Shown here: one piece after another, positions 8,420-16,987 of the stretch | Numbering within the stretch: position 1 is the stretch's first letter | Layout of the letters: each line of letters begins with the position of its first letter | Assembly: GCA_013697725.1 (NCBI GenBank) | Contig: JACCWI010000021.1 | Coordinates: 1-38,480, forward strand | Direction: 5' to 3' | Length of the DNA stretch: 38,480 bases | Origin: Tatlockia sp. | GTDB lineage: Bacteria > Pseudomonadota > Gammaproteobacteria > Legionellales > Legionellaceae | Translations under genes and position numbers: made by a program | Notes under the pieces: generated by a model | The model's database searches: none | What the model saw: only the letters and a program-made list of their open reading frames with translations | Told to the model about the DNA's origin: nothing

Positions 8420-8938
8420 ATGAGAAATCGATTTGTTAAAGACCTATTTAAAGAAAATGACAAGGATTCTACTATTGCAAAAGGGTTTATTAAATTAGAA
8501 TCAAAAGATCATTCAAATAATAATTTATCTAATGACGATATTAATTCTTCAGATGACCAGCAAAATTTCCTTATAGAAAATACAAATTATTCATCAGAAG
8601 AAATTCAAAAATATTTGGAAAATTTTAAAATTAATTTTTTAGGCGATAAGTCAGAACGACTACAGGAATCTTCCTATCACTCCAAAAAGTTTAAAAATTT
8701 AGATGACCTGGATTATTCTAAAAATTCAGTTCAATCTGAGCAGCTCTATGCAGCCACAATAGAAATGTTAAAGTCTAAATCTCAACTGAAAAAACCACAG
8801 CAGCCTCGCCTTTTAGAGAAAGAAACTAACTGGAGTTTAAGTTTTTTTGGCAAAACAATTTGTGGATGCACAAAAACTGAAAAATCAAAATACGAAGTAG
8901 AAGATGAAGTGAATAGCTCTAGCTTTGATCTAATTTGA
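8420..8938 (+). CDS. Hypothetical 172-aa polar protein, candidate Dot/Icm substrate
   Basis: I do not recognise this protein. It is very rich in Ser, Asn, Asp, Lys and Glu, with low-complexity runs near residues 30-60 (DHSNNNLSNDDINSSDD). One hydrophobic/Cys-rich patch (WSLSFFGKTICGC) lies near residues 137-149. The C-terminal 20 residues are acidic and serine-rich, ending EVEDEVNSSSFDLI. That resembles the E-block and small-polar tail of Dot/Icm translocation signals, but this is inference. ATG 8420 has a good AGAGGAA site. The codon use is markedly AT-rich compared with the preceding pump gene. A PmrA-like box lies upstream and a hairpin terminator follows. Confidence 0.65.
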   Translation: MRNRFVKDLFKENDKDSTIAKGFIKLESKDHSNNNLSNDDINSSDDQQNFLIENTNYSSEEIQKYLENFKINFLGDKSERLQESSYHSKKFKNLDDLDYSKNSVQSEQLYAATIEMLKSKSQLKKPQQPRLLEKETNWSLSFFGKTICGCTKTEKSKYEVEDEVNSSSFDLI

Positions 8939-8945
8939 ATTTATT

Positions 8946-8974
8946 AAGCCTTGATAGTAAATACAGCAAGGCTT
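8946..8974 (+). terminator. Intrinsic terminator after 172-aa gene
   Basis: A perfect 8-bp stem (AAGCCTTG / CAAGGCTT) with a 13-nt loop lies 8 nt after the stop codon and is followed by TATTACTC, a short, imperfect T-rich tail. Confidence 0.6.
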
Positions 8975-9069
8975 TATTACTCAACAATGTTTAGGTTGCC
9001 AATCTGGGTCATCTCATAAATTTATAATTTCTCTTTTTAGTAAACTATCTCAGCTATAAAATTAGCAAA

Positions 9070-9099
9070 TTGTACATTCTATATCTAACTAATTATAAT
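9070..9099 (+). promoter_or_regulatory. Putative promoter for 397-aa gene
   Basis: TTGTAC (9070-9075) and a perfect TATAAT (9094-9099) are separated by 18 nt and lie 25 nt before the GTG start. The surrounding 186-nt intergenic sequence is extremely AT-rich. Confidence 0.4.
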
Positions 9100-9124
9100 A
9101 AAAATTTATAATTGAGGAATAAAA

Positions 9125-10318
9125 GTGGCCTACGATCTAGGTGAAGTGGCAATATATGCATTTAAGATAGCTAAAGAATTTAAAAGAATTGAGTCTAATC
9201 CTTTTAATTCGCAGATGACTTGGGAAGAACATAAAAACGTTATTAAACAATCAGCTGAAAATAGTAAATGCAGTAGCACGGATGATTATACAATTGGAGG
9301 TTATGCGCTAGCTCTTCATAATGCCGCTAAATTTCTTAATAAAAATAATAATGTTAAAATTAATTTTTTAATACAACAATTCATTGATGTTCATTTGGAA
9401 GGTTTAAAAAAAGCCTATCAACTGGTTAGACCTAACAGCAAAATACAAGAGCCGTTAGATAAAATGGTTTCAAAAAAATCACAGGAAATAATGGCCAACG
9501 ATATAAAACTAATTGAAACCTATGCAAAAGAGATAGCCAATGAATTTTCAAGTGATAACCTTGTGTTTTCACAAGATGAGCCCTTAGAAATATTAACGGC
9601 TTATAGGTTTTCAAATCAATCACTTAACAGTCTAGAAGATAAACCCTGGGAAACTTATCAAAATTCCCTAATTGATGAAGCATCTTATTTTTTCCTAGTA
9701 AAAAATCGAGGGATTCTAGCTAAAGCCTCTCTAGGACTCTATGCACTATTTCTCCAAAATGCTGCTAAATTTTTATTAAAAGCTATCCCGTTAGAGCTTA
9801 AACAACATTATTTTATTGCTCAACATCTAGAAGGCTTAGAAATAGCTTATCGTTTAATCTCTTCCAAGGGAATTATAAAAGCACCGCTGCTAAATTCCGA
9901 TTCAAATAAGTCTAGTGCGGGGGATGTTAATAAAAAACCGAAAATACTCTCAGAGTCACCTCAATTAAATGCATTGATCACTTATCATGATTTAGTTTTA
10001 TTAAAAGATAAGCGCAGTCACAGTTTTTTTTGCTGCATTGATTTTAGCGAGGAACGAAAAGCTGGAGTTTTGCGTCAATTCATTCAGGATTTTGAAAGTT
10101 CAAATAATAAGTTACAGTTTTTAACTAAATTTTATAAAGAAAATGGAATCAAAAATTCGCGCTATGAAATTTTAAATACTGGCCAAAATATAACATCTAG
10201 GGTTTTTGGAATTCAGACAACAACCCTTGACAAAATAGATGCATTAGCCCAATCAATTGGTTTTGATACTCTAAAAGTAGACCAGCTAAGTGTTTCTGGC
10301 AATACTTTAGGGATTTAG
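9125..10318 (+). CDS. Hypothetical 397-aa protein with an internal ~80-residue duplication, candidate effector
   Basis: The family is unknown to me. The protein is soluble and mainly helical. A module occurs twice. Residues about 33-111 contain YALALHNAAKFL and VHLEGLKKAYQLV. Residues about 175-255 contain YALFLQNAAKFL and QHLEGLEIAYRLI. Both begin with a Trp-Glu segment (MTWEEHKNVI; KPWETYQNSL) and end in a P-L pair. The remaining C-terminal domain (about 285-397) has HSFFCCIDFSEERKAGVLRQFI and a polar tail. The GTG start at 9125 is chosen because TTGAGGA precedes it at good spacing and no in-frame ATG lies close. The AT-rich codon use and neighbourhood suggest a Dot/Icm substrate, but no catalytic motif is visible. 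Confidence 0.7.
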   Translation: MAYDLGEVAIYAFKIAKEFKRIESNPFNSQMTWEEHKNVIKQSAENSKCSSTDDYTIGGYALALHNAAKFLNKNNNVKINFLIQQFIDVHLEGLKKAYQLVRPNSKIQEPLDKMVSKKSQEIMANDIKLIETYAKEIANEFSSDNLVFSQDEPLEILTAYRFSNQSLNSLEDKPWETYQNSLIDEASYFFLVKNRGILAKASLGLYALFLQNAAKFLLKAIPLELKQHYFIAQHLEGLEIAYRLISSKGIIKAPLLNSDSNKSSAGDVNKKPKILSESPQLNALITYHDLVLLKDKRSHSFFCCIDFSEERKAGVLRQFIQDFESSNNKLQFLTKFYKENGIKNSRYEILNTGQNITSRVFGIQTTTLDKIDALAQSIGFDTLKVDQLSVSGNTLGI

Positions 10319-10464
10319 TTCAATGATTAACTATTAAAGGTAGATTACCAAAATTTCTAAAATTTAAATTTTATCTGCTCATCGCGAAGTATTGACTAAT
10401 TGACCTGTGTTTATAGCAAAAATCGTTTTGTTGTTAAATGGTCTCTAGGATTTTGATTGCATTT

Positions 10465-10603
10465 CCTTGGATTTACAGCGAGGATATCCCCGCAGTAGCA
10501 GAAATTTGGCTGATGATGAATTAACCCATCGAGCGATATCTAAGTGCTCATAAATGCTAAAGCGTGCTACAGCAGGGAGATCCTTCGCTTCGCTCTGGAT
10601 GAC
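10465..10603 (+). repeat. Diverged copy of inverted-repeat (MITE-like) element
   Basis: The left arm (AGCGAGGATATCCCCGCAGT, from 10477) pairs with the right arm, which runs through GGGAGATCCTTCGCTTCGC to GGATGAC at 10603. The interior still aligns with the 37-kb copies: CTCATAAATGCTAAAG here against CTCATAATGATAAAG there. The sequence just outside (GGGGTTTTGCTGTAGAATGATGATC) resembles the spacer of that array. The exact left boundary is uncertain. Confidence 0.7.
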
Positions 10604-10733
10604 GGGGTTTTGCTGTAGAATGATGATCAAGAGCCTTTAAGGTGATCAAGTGCTTTTTGTGATTAAGTACTTTTCATGTCTTAAATATCTACCTGGAGCC
10701 TCTAATCCCTAAATCTTTTCCTCGCTACTTCTC

Positions 10734-10783
10734 CCTCATCCAGAGCGAAGCGAAGGATCTCCCTGCAGTGGCAGAAATCTGAT
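10734..10783 (+). repeat. Truncated copy (left arm only) of the same element
   Basis: CTCATCCAGAGCGAAGCGAAGG and the following CTCCCTGCAGTGGCAGAAATCT match the left arm of the element closely. The matching right arm is missing, and AT-rich sequence leading to the next gene takes over. With the copy at 10465-10603 it accounts for much of the 582-nt gap 10319-10900. I see no gene in the remainder. Confidence 0.65.
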
Positions 10784-10900
10784 TTATTATTTAGATACGG
10801 GTTTTTTTTCGAGAAAACTGGTCAATACCTTTATTTTAAATTATGGATTAATTTAGATTTAATTGATATAATTCTGAGCATAACACCGACAGGTTCAATT

Positions 10901-11854
10901 ATGAGTTTTATAAATTCACTTAAGTTTTTATTTATCTATGTAGTCTTATTTATTGGTTTGCAATCCAATATTGCCTGGGGGAAGGACTTGAAAGAAGAAA
11001 TAGTACAGTTTGCTAAGGTTCATAACCAAAAAATAATTAATGATACTAGCTTGTCACTCCAAGACAAGTTATATCAATTAAGTATGCCCCTGCTAGCTTT
11101 AGCCACGTTAAAAGATAGCGATGCATATGGCGATGTTTTGAGCAATATGGAATTAATTATTAAAGGTAACGAACAGCTACCACTAATTCAGAAACCATGG
11201 CAATTGTGGATGTTAGGTCGTATGGCATTAGCATCCAAATTAGCAGACGATAAGTTAAAATTAGCAGAATTTAAAGAAATGCTATCCATACAATTGTTTG
11301 AGAATGACAATAAAGACGTGATAACTGGCTGGGCTTTTGCGTATTTAGCTGCAATTGATAAATCTTCCTACGAAAAATATAGAGAAAAACTCTTTGAGTA
11401 TTCTGAGTTTGCACGTAACAACTATAAATCAAGCCCAACAACCGAAGCAAGTAATTTTGTCTGGACCTTAGTAATGAATTTATATGCATCGGCTAGCGCA
11501 GAAAATAAAGAAGATTATCTTTGGTTTCTGCATGAATTGAAAATATTAACTGAAATGAACTCCTTAAAGGAGGCAACCCTACTTGTTCCAAAAGAAGACT
11601 ATCGTCAATGGTTGGTCAGCATGGCTCGCTATTCATTTACCATTATGAAAGACGAAACCAGTTTAAATGAGCTAATAAATATAAATGAGCCAAAAATAGA
11701 AAGTTTAGATTCTATGTTAGCGGTGGCTAATGAAATATTATTAAGTGCATTTGCCTTAAATAAAACCAATAATCCTTATAGCTTTTATGCTCAGCCTTTT
11801 TCTGAGAATCACAAAGAATTTACACCTAATAATGAATTAAACCCTTATATATAA
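10901..11854 (+). CDS. Hypothetical exported protein, 317 aa
   Basis: The family is not recognised. The N-terminus (MSFINSLKFLFIYVVLFIGL, with probable cleavage near residue 26 after SNIAWG) looks like a Sec signal peptide or a single anchor. The rest is helical and Leu/Lys-rich, with a motif-like WQLWMLGRMALASKLADD near residues 101-118, and could be a TPR-like helical array. No catalytic or metal motif is obvious. The tail is polar (NNELNPYI). A -10 TATAAT lies at 10867-10872. The gene is convergent with ahcY, with a shared hairpin between them. Confidence 0.7.
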   Translation: MSFINSLKFLFIYVVLFIGLQSNIAWGKDLKEEIVQFAKVHNQKIINDTSLSLQDKLYQLSMPLLALATLKDSDAYGDVLSNMELIIKGNEQLPLIQKPWQLWMLGRMALASKLADDKLKLAEFKEMLSIQLFENDNKDVITGWAFAYLAAIDKSSYEKYREKLFEYSEFARNNYKSSPTTEASNFVWTLVMNLYASASAENKEDYLWFLHELKILTEMNSLKEATLLVPKEDYRQWLVSMARYSFTIMKDETSLNELININEPKIESLDSMLAVANEILLSAFALNKTNNPYSFYAQPFSENHKEFTPNNELNPYI

Positions 11855-11868
11855 AAAATTAAAGTAAA

Positions 11869-11896
11869 CCTTGATACACACACTACTGCATCAAGG
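11869..11896 (-). terminator. Intrinsic terminator of ahcY operon
   Basis: A perfect 7-bp stem (CCTTGAT / ATCAAGG, 14-nt loop) sits between convergent genes. Read on the minus strand it is followed by TTTACTTTAATTTTTT, so it ends the metK-ahcY transcript. The plus-strand tail is weaker, but it may also serve the 317-aa gene. Confidence 0.65.
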
Positions 11897-11909
11897 CTTT
11901 CATTAGCTA

Positions 11910-13235
11910 TTAATAACGATAGTGTTCAGACTTATAAGGTCCCTCAACTGTAACGCCTAAATAATCCGCTTGTTTTGCAGTTAATTTTGTTAATTTCGCG
12001 CCGATTCGGTCAAGGTGTAAACGCGCTACTTTTTCGTCTAGATGTTTGGGTAAAACATAGACTTTATTCTCATAATTTTCAGCATTTTGAAATAGTTCTA
12101 ACTGGGCTAAAACCTGATTGGTAAAAGAAGCAGACATGACAAAACTGGGATGTCCTGTTGCACAACCTAAGTTAACCAAACGCCCTTCTGCGAGAATGAT
12201 AATGCGTTTGCCGTCAGGAAAAATCACATGATCAACTTGCGGTTTAATATTCTCCCATTGGTATTTTCTTAACGATTGAATATCAATTTCAGAGTCAAAA
12301 TGACCAATATTGCATAAAATTGCTTGATTACGCATACGTAACATATGTTCTTCACGAACGACATGGAAATTACCCGTTGCAGTGACCACGATATCTACCT
12401 GCTCGGCTACCTCATCCAAGGTGACCACTCGATAACCTTCCATCGCAGCTTGTAAGGCGCAAATCGGATCAATTTCAGCGATTAAAACGCTAGCTCCTTG
12501 ACCACGTAAGGCTTGTGCGCAGCCTTTGCCGACATCGCCATAGCCAAGAATTAATGCAACTTTACCTGCTATCATTACATCAGTGGCACGCTTTAACCCA
12601 TCTAATAATGATTCACGACAACCGTATAAATTATCAAATTTTGATTTAGTGACTGAATCATTAACATTAATGGCTGGCGTCTTTAATTGACCCTTTTTAG
12701 CCATTTCATAAAGACGAGCAACACCCGTTGTTGTTTCTTCAGAGATACCTTTAAGCTGTTTTAAAATATCCGGGTATTTTTTATAGATAAGCTCTGTTAG
12801 ATCTCCGCCATCATCAAGTAATAGATTAGGCTGCCAGCCATCAGCGCTGCAAATAGTTTGCTCAACACACCACCAGTATTCTTCTTCGGTTTCACCTTTC
12901 CAGGCAAATACAGGGATGCCGGCAGCGGCGATAGCAGCAGCCGCGTGGTCTTGGGTAGAAAAAATATTACAAGATGACCATCGCACTTCTGCGCCTAAAG
13001 CTAATAGAGTTTCAATAAGCACGGCCGTTTGAATGGTCATGTGCAAACATCCAGCTATTCGAGCACCTGTTAAAGGTTTTTTAGCTGCTAATTCTTCACG
13101 TAAAGACATAAGTCCGGGCATTTCAGTTTCAGCAATGGCAATTTCTTTACGACCCCATTCAGCTAAAGAGAGATCAGCTACCTTAAAATCTTTAAATTTT
13201 TGTTGCTGAGCTACAGCGAAATCTAACTTATTCAT
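11910..13235 (-). CDS. ahcY: S-adenosylhomocysteinase
   Basis: AhcY hydrolyses S-adenosylhomocysteine to adenosine and homocysteine, removing the product inhibitor of SAM-dependent methyltransferases. At 441 aa it has full length. Substrate-domain block: [16 protein letters not shown] (about residues 61-76). Central domain: [16 protein letters not shown] site: [18 protein letters not shown]. The C-terminal tail ends KSEHYRY, the conserved residues that reach into the partner subunit's NAD site. The ATG has AGAGGATT before it. It follows metK by 13 nt, so SAM synthesis and SAH removal are co-transcribed. Confidence 0.97.
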   Translation of the reverse strand: MNKLDFAVAQQQKFKDFKVADLSLAEWGRKEIAIAETEMPGLMSLREELAAKKPLTGARIAGCLHMTIQTAVLIETLLALGAEVRWSSCNIFSTQDHAAAAIAAAGIPVFAWKGETEEEYWWCVEQTICSADGWQPNLLLDDGGDLTELIYKKYPDILKQLKGISEETTTGVARLYEMAKKGQLKTPAINVNDSVTKSKFDNLYGCRESLLDGLKRATDVMIAGKVALILGYGDVGKGCAQALRGQGASVLIAEIDPICALQAAMEGYRVVTLDEVAEQVDIVVTATGNFHVVREEHMLRMRNQAILCNIGHFDSEIDIQSLRKYQWENIKPQVDHVIFPDGKRIIILAEGRLVNLGCATGHPSFVMSASFTNQVLAQLELFQNAENYENKVYVLPKHLDEKVARLHLDRIGAKLTKLTAKQADYLGVTVEGPYKSEHYRY

Positions 13236-13248
13236 TTCAATAATCCTC

Positions 13249-14397
13249 TTATAGCGCTTTTGCTAAACTATCCACTTTGTCCAATTGTTCCCAAGGAAAA
13301 GCAGGCCGACCATAATGACCATAACTCGCAGTCTGATGATAAATGGGCCGCAACAAATCAAGATGGTCGATAATACCCTGTGGTGTGAGATCAAAATTAG
13401 TTTTAATTAATTCAATAATTTCATGATTAGGCAATTTTGCTGTACCGAAGGTTTCAATGCTAATTGAAGTAGGCTCAGCCACGCCAATTGCATAGGAAAC
13501 TTGAATTTCACATTTATCAGCAATTCCTGCAGCCACCAAGTTTTTTGCTACATAACGCGCTGCGTAGGCGGCTGAACGATCAACTTTAGAAGGATCTTTA
13601 CCTGAAAAACAACCCCCACCATGTCTTGCCATTCCGCCGTAAGTATCAACAATAATTTTACGTCCGGTTAAGCCACAATCACCTAGCGGCCCACCAATGA
13701 CAAACCGACCAGTTGGATTAATAAAATACCGAGTTTTTGCAGATAGCCACTGCTTTGGTAGAACAGGCTTGATGATTTCTTCGCGAACCGCTTCAATGAG
13801 ATCACTATGGTTGATTTCTGGAGAATGTTGTGTGGAAAAAACAACTGTATCAATACCTACAGGTAGACCATTTTCATAGTTTAAAGTCAGTTGGCATTTA
13901 CCATCAGGACGTAGCCAGGGTAAAGTTTTATTCTTCCTTAGTTCAGCTTGCTTTACCATAAGTAGATGCGAATAGGCAATAGGAGCAGGCATGAATACCT
14001 CAGTTTCGCGAGTCGCATAACCAAACATCAGTCCTTGATCACCGGCGCCTAGAACATTAGTGAGTTTATTGTCTACACCTTGAGCAATATCAGGAGATTG
14101 CTTGCCTATTGCCGATAAAACCGCGCATGAGGCCCAATCAAAACCCATTTCAGAACTGTTATAGCCAATATCTTTAATCACTTCCCGTGTAATTTCTTCC
14201 ACATCTACCCAGGCAGTAGTTGTAATTTCACCACCCACTAACACCATTCCTGTCTTAACAAAAGTTTCGCAAGCGACTCTGGCATGGGGATCTTTAGTTA
14301 AAATAGCATCTAAAATAGCATCAGAAATTTGATCAGCTATTTTGTCAGGATGACCTTCTGAAACTGATTCTGAAGTAAAAACATGGAAATCATTCAC
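13249..14397 (-). CDS. metK: S-adenosylmethionine synthetase
   Basis: MetK makes SAM from methionine and ATP. The 382-aa protein has [18 protein letters not shown] (ATP/Mg site) near the N-terminus, [12 protein letters not shown] (about residues 116-127), and [16 protein letters not shown] with the P-loop-like [16 protein letters not shown]. The start codon is GTG (14395-14397), with AAGAGGAAC at good distance and the usual short N-terminus. There is only a 41-nt gap after carA and 13 nt before ahcY. I see no SAM riboswitch fold in this short leader. Confidence 0.97.
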   Translation of the reverse strand: MNDFHVFTSESVSEGHPDKIADQISDAILDAILTKDPHARVACETFVKTGMVLVGGEITTTAWVDVEEITREVIKDIGYNSSEMGFDWASCAVLSAIGKQSPDIAQGVDNKLTNVLGAGDQGLMFGYATRETEVFMPAPIAYSHLLMVKQAELRKNKTLPWLRPDGKCQLTLNYENGLPVGIDTVVFSTQHSPEINHSDLIEAVREEIIKPVLPKQWLSAKTRYFINPTGRFVIGGPLGDCGLTGRKIIVDTYGGMARHGGGCFSGKDPSKVDRSAAYAARYVAKNLVAAGIADKCEIQVSYAIGVAEPTSISIETFGTAKLPNHEIIELIKTNFDLTPQGIIDHLDLLRPIYHQTASYGHYGRPAFPWEQLDKVDSLAKAL

Positions 14398-14438
14398 TTT
14401 AGTTCCTCTTAAATGGATATTTTTGCTATTAAAATCTT

Positions 14439-15602
14439 TTATAAAATTTTAGCTCTTTCCAGATTCGCGGTGCTGCTCATTTGAGAACTGGCGTTCATTA
14501 AGCCAATAAATTCATTGAAAATTATTTCAATATCATGGGGTCCGGGACTTGCTTCAGGATGACCTTGAAAACCTAAAGCAGGTTTATGCTTATGCTTTAT
14601 TCCTTGCAAACTTTGGTCGAATAAAGATCGATGTGTAACTTCAAGAAAATCTGGCAAAGTATTTTCATCAATTGCAAAACCATGGTTTTGGCTAGTTATA
14701 AGGACTCGTTTAGGTTCGTTCACTTCAACCACGGGATGGTTAGCACCATGATGGCCAAATTTCATTTTTAGAGATTTTGCATCCGAGGCAAGACTTAAAA
14801 TTTGAAAACCTAAACAAATTCCTAGAATTGGAATGCCGGCGTTTAAAAATGATTTGGTGGCTGCAATTGCATAATCACAGGCCTTTGGATCGCCAGGGCC
14901 GTTGGATAGAAAAATACCGTCAGGGTTAAGTAACATCACTTCTTCAGCAGAGGTTTTTGCCGGGACCAGGGTTACATGACAACCTTTGTCATGAAGAATT
15001 CGTAAAATCGTATGTTTTACCCCAAAATCATAGGCTACTACATGGTAGCGTAATGGCTTGGAAGCGGGTCCCCATTCTCCTCGTCCTTCATGCCATCGTT
15101 CAATCGTTTGCCTTGACACTTCAGAGGCTAAATCGCTATTTTCCAAACCGCCAAAAGCACGCGCCTTAGCCAAGGCCAGTTCCGGTTGTTCTACCTCAGT
15201 ACTGATGCAAGCCGCAATTGAACCTTGCTCCCGCAATCGAAGCGTTAATTCTCGCGTATCGATGTCGGCAATAGCTACCACACCGTTCTTTTTTAGCCAA
15301 TCAGTGAAAGAATGAGTGGAACGATAATTAGAAGCAACTAATGAACAATTACGCATTACCAAGCCTGCAGCCCAGACCCTCGACGATTCCATATCCTCTG
15401 GATTACAACCTGTATTTCCTACATGAGCTGTTGTTAGCGTAACAATTTGCTTTGTATAAGAGGGGTCGGTTAATATTTCCTGGTAACCAGTCATTGCCGT
15501 ATTAAAAACCAGCTCGCCCACACAATGACCACTTGCGCCTACAGAGTAGCCCTGCAAAATTGTACCATCGGCGAGAACTAATATTGCTGGTTTATTATAC
15601 AT
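14439..15602 (-). CDS. carA: Carbamoyl-phosphate synthase small subunit
   Basis: CarA is the glutaminase subunit feeding ammonia to CarB for arginine and pyrimidine synthesis. The 387-aa protein has the N-terminal CPSase small-chain domain ([27 protein letters not shown]). Its class I glutamine amidotransferase domain has the nucleophile in [12 protein letters not shown] and the catalytic His-Glu in [13 protein letters not shown]. carB is not next to it; metK follows instead, so the large subunit must be encoded elsewhere. A promoter lies in the dnaJ-carA gap. Confidence 0.96.
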   Translation of the reverse strand: MYNKPAILVLADGTILQGYSVGASGHCVGELVFNTAMTGYQEILTDPSYTKQIVTLTTAHVGNTGCNPEDMESSRVWAAGLVMRNCSLVASNYRSTHSFTDWLKKNGVVAIADIDTRELTLRLREQGSIAACISTEVEQPELALAKARAFGGLENSDLASEVSRQTIERWHEGRGEWGPASKPLRYHVVAYDFGVKHTILRILHDKGCHVTLVPAKTSAEEVMLLNPDGIFLSNGPGDPKACDYAIAATKSFLNAGIPILGICLGFQILSLASDAKSLKMKFGHHGANHPVVEVNEPKRVLITSQNHGFAIDENTLPDFLEVTHRSLFDQSLQGIKHKHKPALGFQGHPEASPGPHDIEIIFNEFIGLMNASSQMSSTANLERAKIL

Positions 15603-15638
15603 ATAATGCTCTTATTAAGTAATCAACTCAGAAAACGG

Positions 15639-15667
15639 ATCTAATATTTAGGTACAAAAACAGTCAA
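15639..15667 (-). promoter_or_regulatory. Putative sigma-70 promoter for carA-metK-ahcY
   Basis: On the minus strand TTGACT (15662-15667), a 17-nt spacer and TTAGAT (15639-15644) lie in the 81-nt gap between dnaJ and carA. They would let the metabolic genes be expressed independently of the heat-shock genes upstream. Confidence 0.5.
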
Positions 15668-15683
15668 TTATACCCTAAAAGCA

Positions 15684-16811
15684 TTAAAATTTCATATCTT
15701 CAAAGAATTTTTTGACCCCATCAAACCAGGAACTGGAACGTGGTGAATGACTCTTACTTAAGTCTAAAGAGCTTTGTAGCTGAGTAAACAATTCTTTTTG
15801 TTCTCGCGACAAATTAACCGGGGTCTCAACGGCCACTCGACAAAGCAAGTCCCCAGTAGCACCTCCTCTAACCGATTTCATACCTTTACTCCGTAAACGA
15901 AGGGTTTTTCCAGTTTGTGTTTCTGCAGGGATCTTAAGCGTAACTCGGCCCTCAAGCGTAGGCACTTCGATGGAGCCTCCGAGTGCAGCAGTAGCAAAAC
16001 TGATTGGTACTTCACAGTACAAATCACTCTCATGACGTTCAAAAATAGGATGAGGCTTTACATTGATTTGTACATAAAGATCACCAGAACCGCCGCCCTG
16101 CACGCCAGCTTCGCCTTCGCCACTTAATCGAACACGATCTCCATTGTCCACACCGGCAGGAATTTTTACGGTAAGTTTTTTAGATTCTCTAACTCGACCT
16201 TGACCATGACAGCTTGTGCAGGGATCGGTCACTACTTTACCTTCACCATGACAACTAGGGCAGGTTTGTTGAATGGAAAAAAAACCTTGCTGAATGCGAA
16301 CTTGACCAACACCGGCACAAGTTTCACAAGTTTTAGGCGTGGTTCCTTTTTTCGCGCCTGAACCATTACAGCCCTCACAGTTAACATGTCGGGGTACGGT
16401 AATCTCAACCTGTTTACCTATAGCCGCTTCTTCAAGGCTTAAGGTGATATTAAATTGTAAATCAGCACCACGTTGCCCACGAGATTGACGTCCTTGACCG
16501 CGCCCGCCCGAGAAAATGTTTTCAAAGATATCTTCAAAGACATCACCAAAGCCCCCAAAACCACCGCCGCCTCCTCCCATTGAGGAATCAACACCTGCAT
16601 GGCCAAATCGATCATAGGCTGCTCGTTTTTGTTGATCAGATAAAACCGCGTAAGCTTTTTGAAGTTCTTTAAACTTTTCCTCTGAATCCCTATCATTCGA
16701 GTTACGGTCAGGATGATGTTTCATTGCCAACTTACGGTAAGCTTTTTTAATTTCAGCATCGTCTGCACTGCGGCTCACGCCCAGAATTTCGTAATAATCC
16801 TTCTGTTCCAT
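15684..16811 (-). CDS. dnaJ: Chaperone protein DnaJ
   Basis: DnaJ is the Hsp40 co-chaperone that stimulates DnaK ATPase. The 375-aa protein has a J domain with HPD (MKHHPDRN), then a Gly/Phe-rich linker. Four CxxCxGxG zinc repeats follow: [24 protein letters not shown] and CTSCHGQG. The C-terminal substrate-binding domain comes last ([17 protein letters not shown]). All catalytic and zinc residues are present. It follows dnaK after a 176-nt gap containing two hairpins and has only a minimal GAG ribosome-binding site. Confidence 0.98.
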   Translation of the reverse strand: MEQKDYYEILGVSRSADDAEIKKAYRKLAMKHHPDRNSNDRDSEEKFKELQKAYAVLSDQQKRAAYDRFGHAGVDSSMGGGGGGFGGFGDVFEDIFENIFSGGRGQGRQSRGQRGADLQFNITLSLEEAAIGKQVEITVPRHVNCEGCNGSGAKKGTTPKTCETCAGVGQVRIQQGFFSIQQTCPSCHGEGKVVTDPCTSCHGQGRVRESKKLTVKIPAGVDNGDRVRLSGEGEAGVQGGGSGDLYVQINVKPHPIFERHESDLYCEVPISFATAALGGSIEVPTLEGRVTLKIPAETQTGKTLRLRSKGMKSVRGGATGDLLCRVAVETPVNLSREQKELFTQLQSSLDLSKSHSPRSSSWFDGVKKFFEDMKF

Positions 16812-16866
16812 AACTCAAACACCAAATAAAAATTAGAAGCCAGGAAAGACCTAGCTTTAAAAAAGA

Positions 16867-16891
16867 GAACGGAGTGATATCCACTCCGTTC
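16867..16891 (-). terminator. Strong hairpin with T-run between dnaK and dnaJ
   Basis: A perfect 10-bp stem (GAACGGAGTG / CACTCCGTTC) with a 5-nt loop is followed on the minus strand by TCTTTTTTAAAG, a classical intrinsic terminator. It should reduce dnaJ expression relative to dnaK, with readthrough or RNA processing supplying dnaJ mRNA. Confidence 0.75.
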
Positions 16892-16901
16892 CCTCGCGTA
16901 A

Positions 16902-16920
16902 CTGTTCTTTCACAGAACAG
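16902..16920 (-). other. Second hairpin in dnaK-dnaJ gap
   Basis: A 7-bp perfect stem (CTGTTCT / AGAACAG) with a 5-nt loop lies 10 nt from the terminator hairpin on the dnaK side and has no T-run. It could stabilise the dnaK 3' end or be an RNase processing site. Confidence 0.45.
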
Positions 16921-16987
16921 GGATATCGATAATACTAAGTAAAAGTTAAGACTTTATTAAAATTTTAACTTTTCGAGCAAGCCCTTA

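Noticed and set aside
10445..10630. 61-residue open frame on the minus strand
   Set aside because: It lies entirely over the inverted-repeat element, lacks a ribosome-binding site and has no protein-like pattern.
10847..10872. Another TTAAT pair with 11-nt phase upstream of the 317-aa gene
   Set aside because: Each half matches the PmrA consensus at only about 5 of 9 positions and it abuts the -10 with no spacing. It is best explained by AT-richness and shows how easily such pairs arise by chance.
14398..14438. SAM or SAH riboswitch before metK-ahcY
   Set aside because: The gap after carA is only 41 nt and no conserved riboswitch core can be formed from it.
14957..15315. Overlapping plus-strand open frames inside carA
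   Set aside because: They are antisense to a well-supported gene, without ribosome-binding sites or recognisable protein features.
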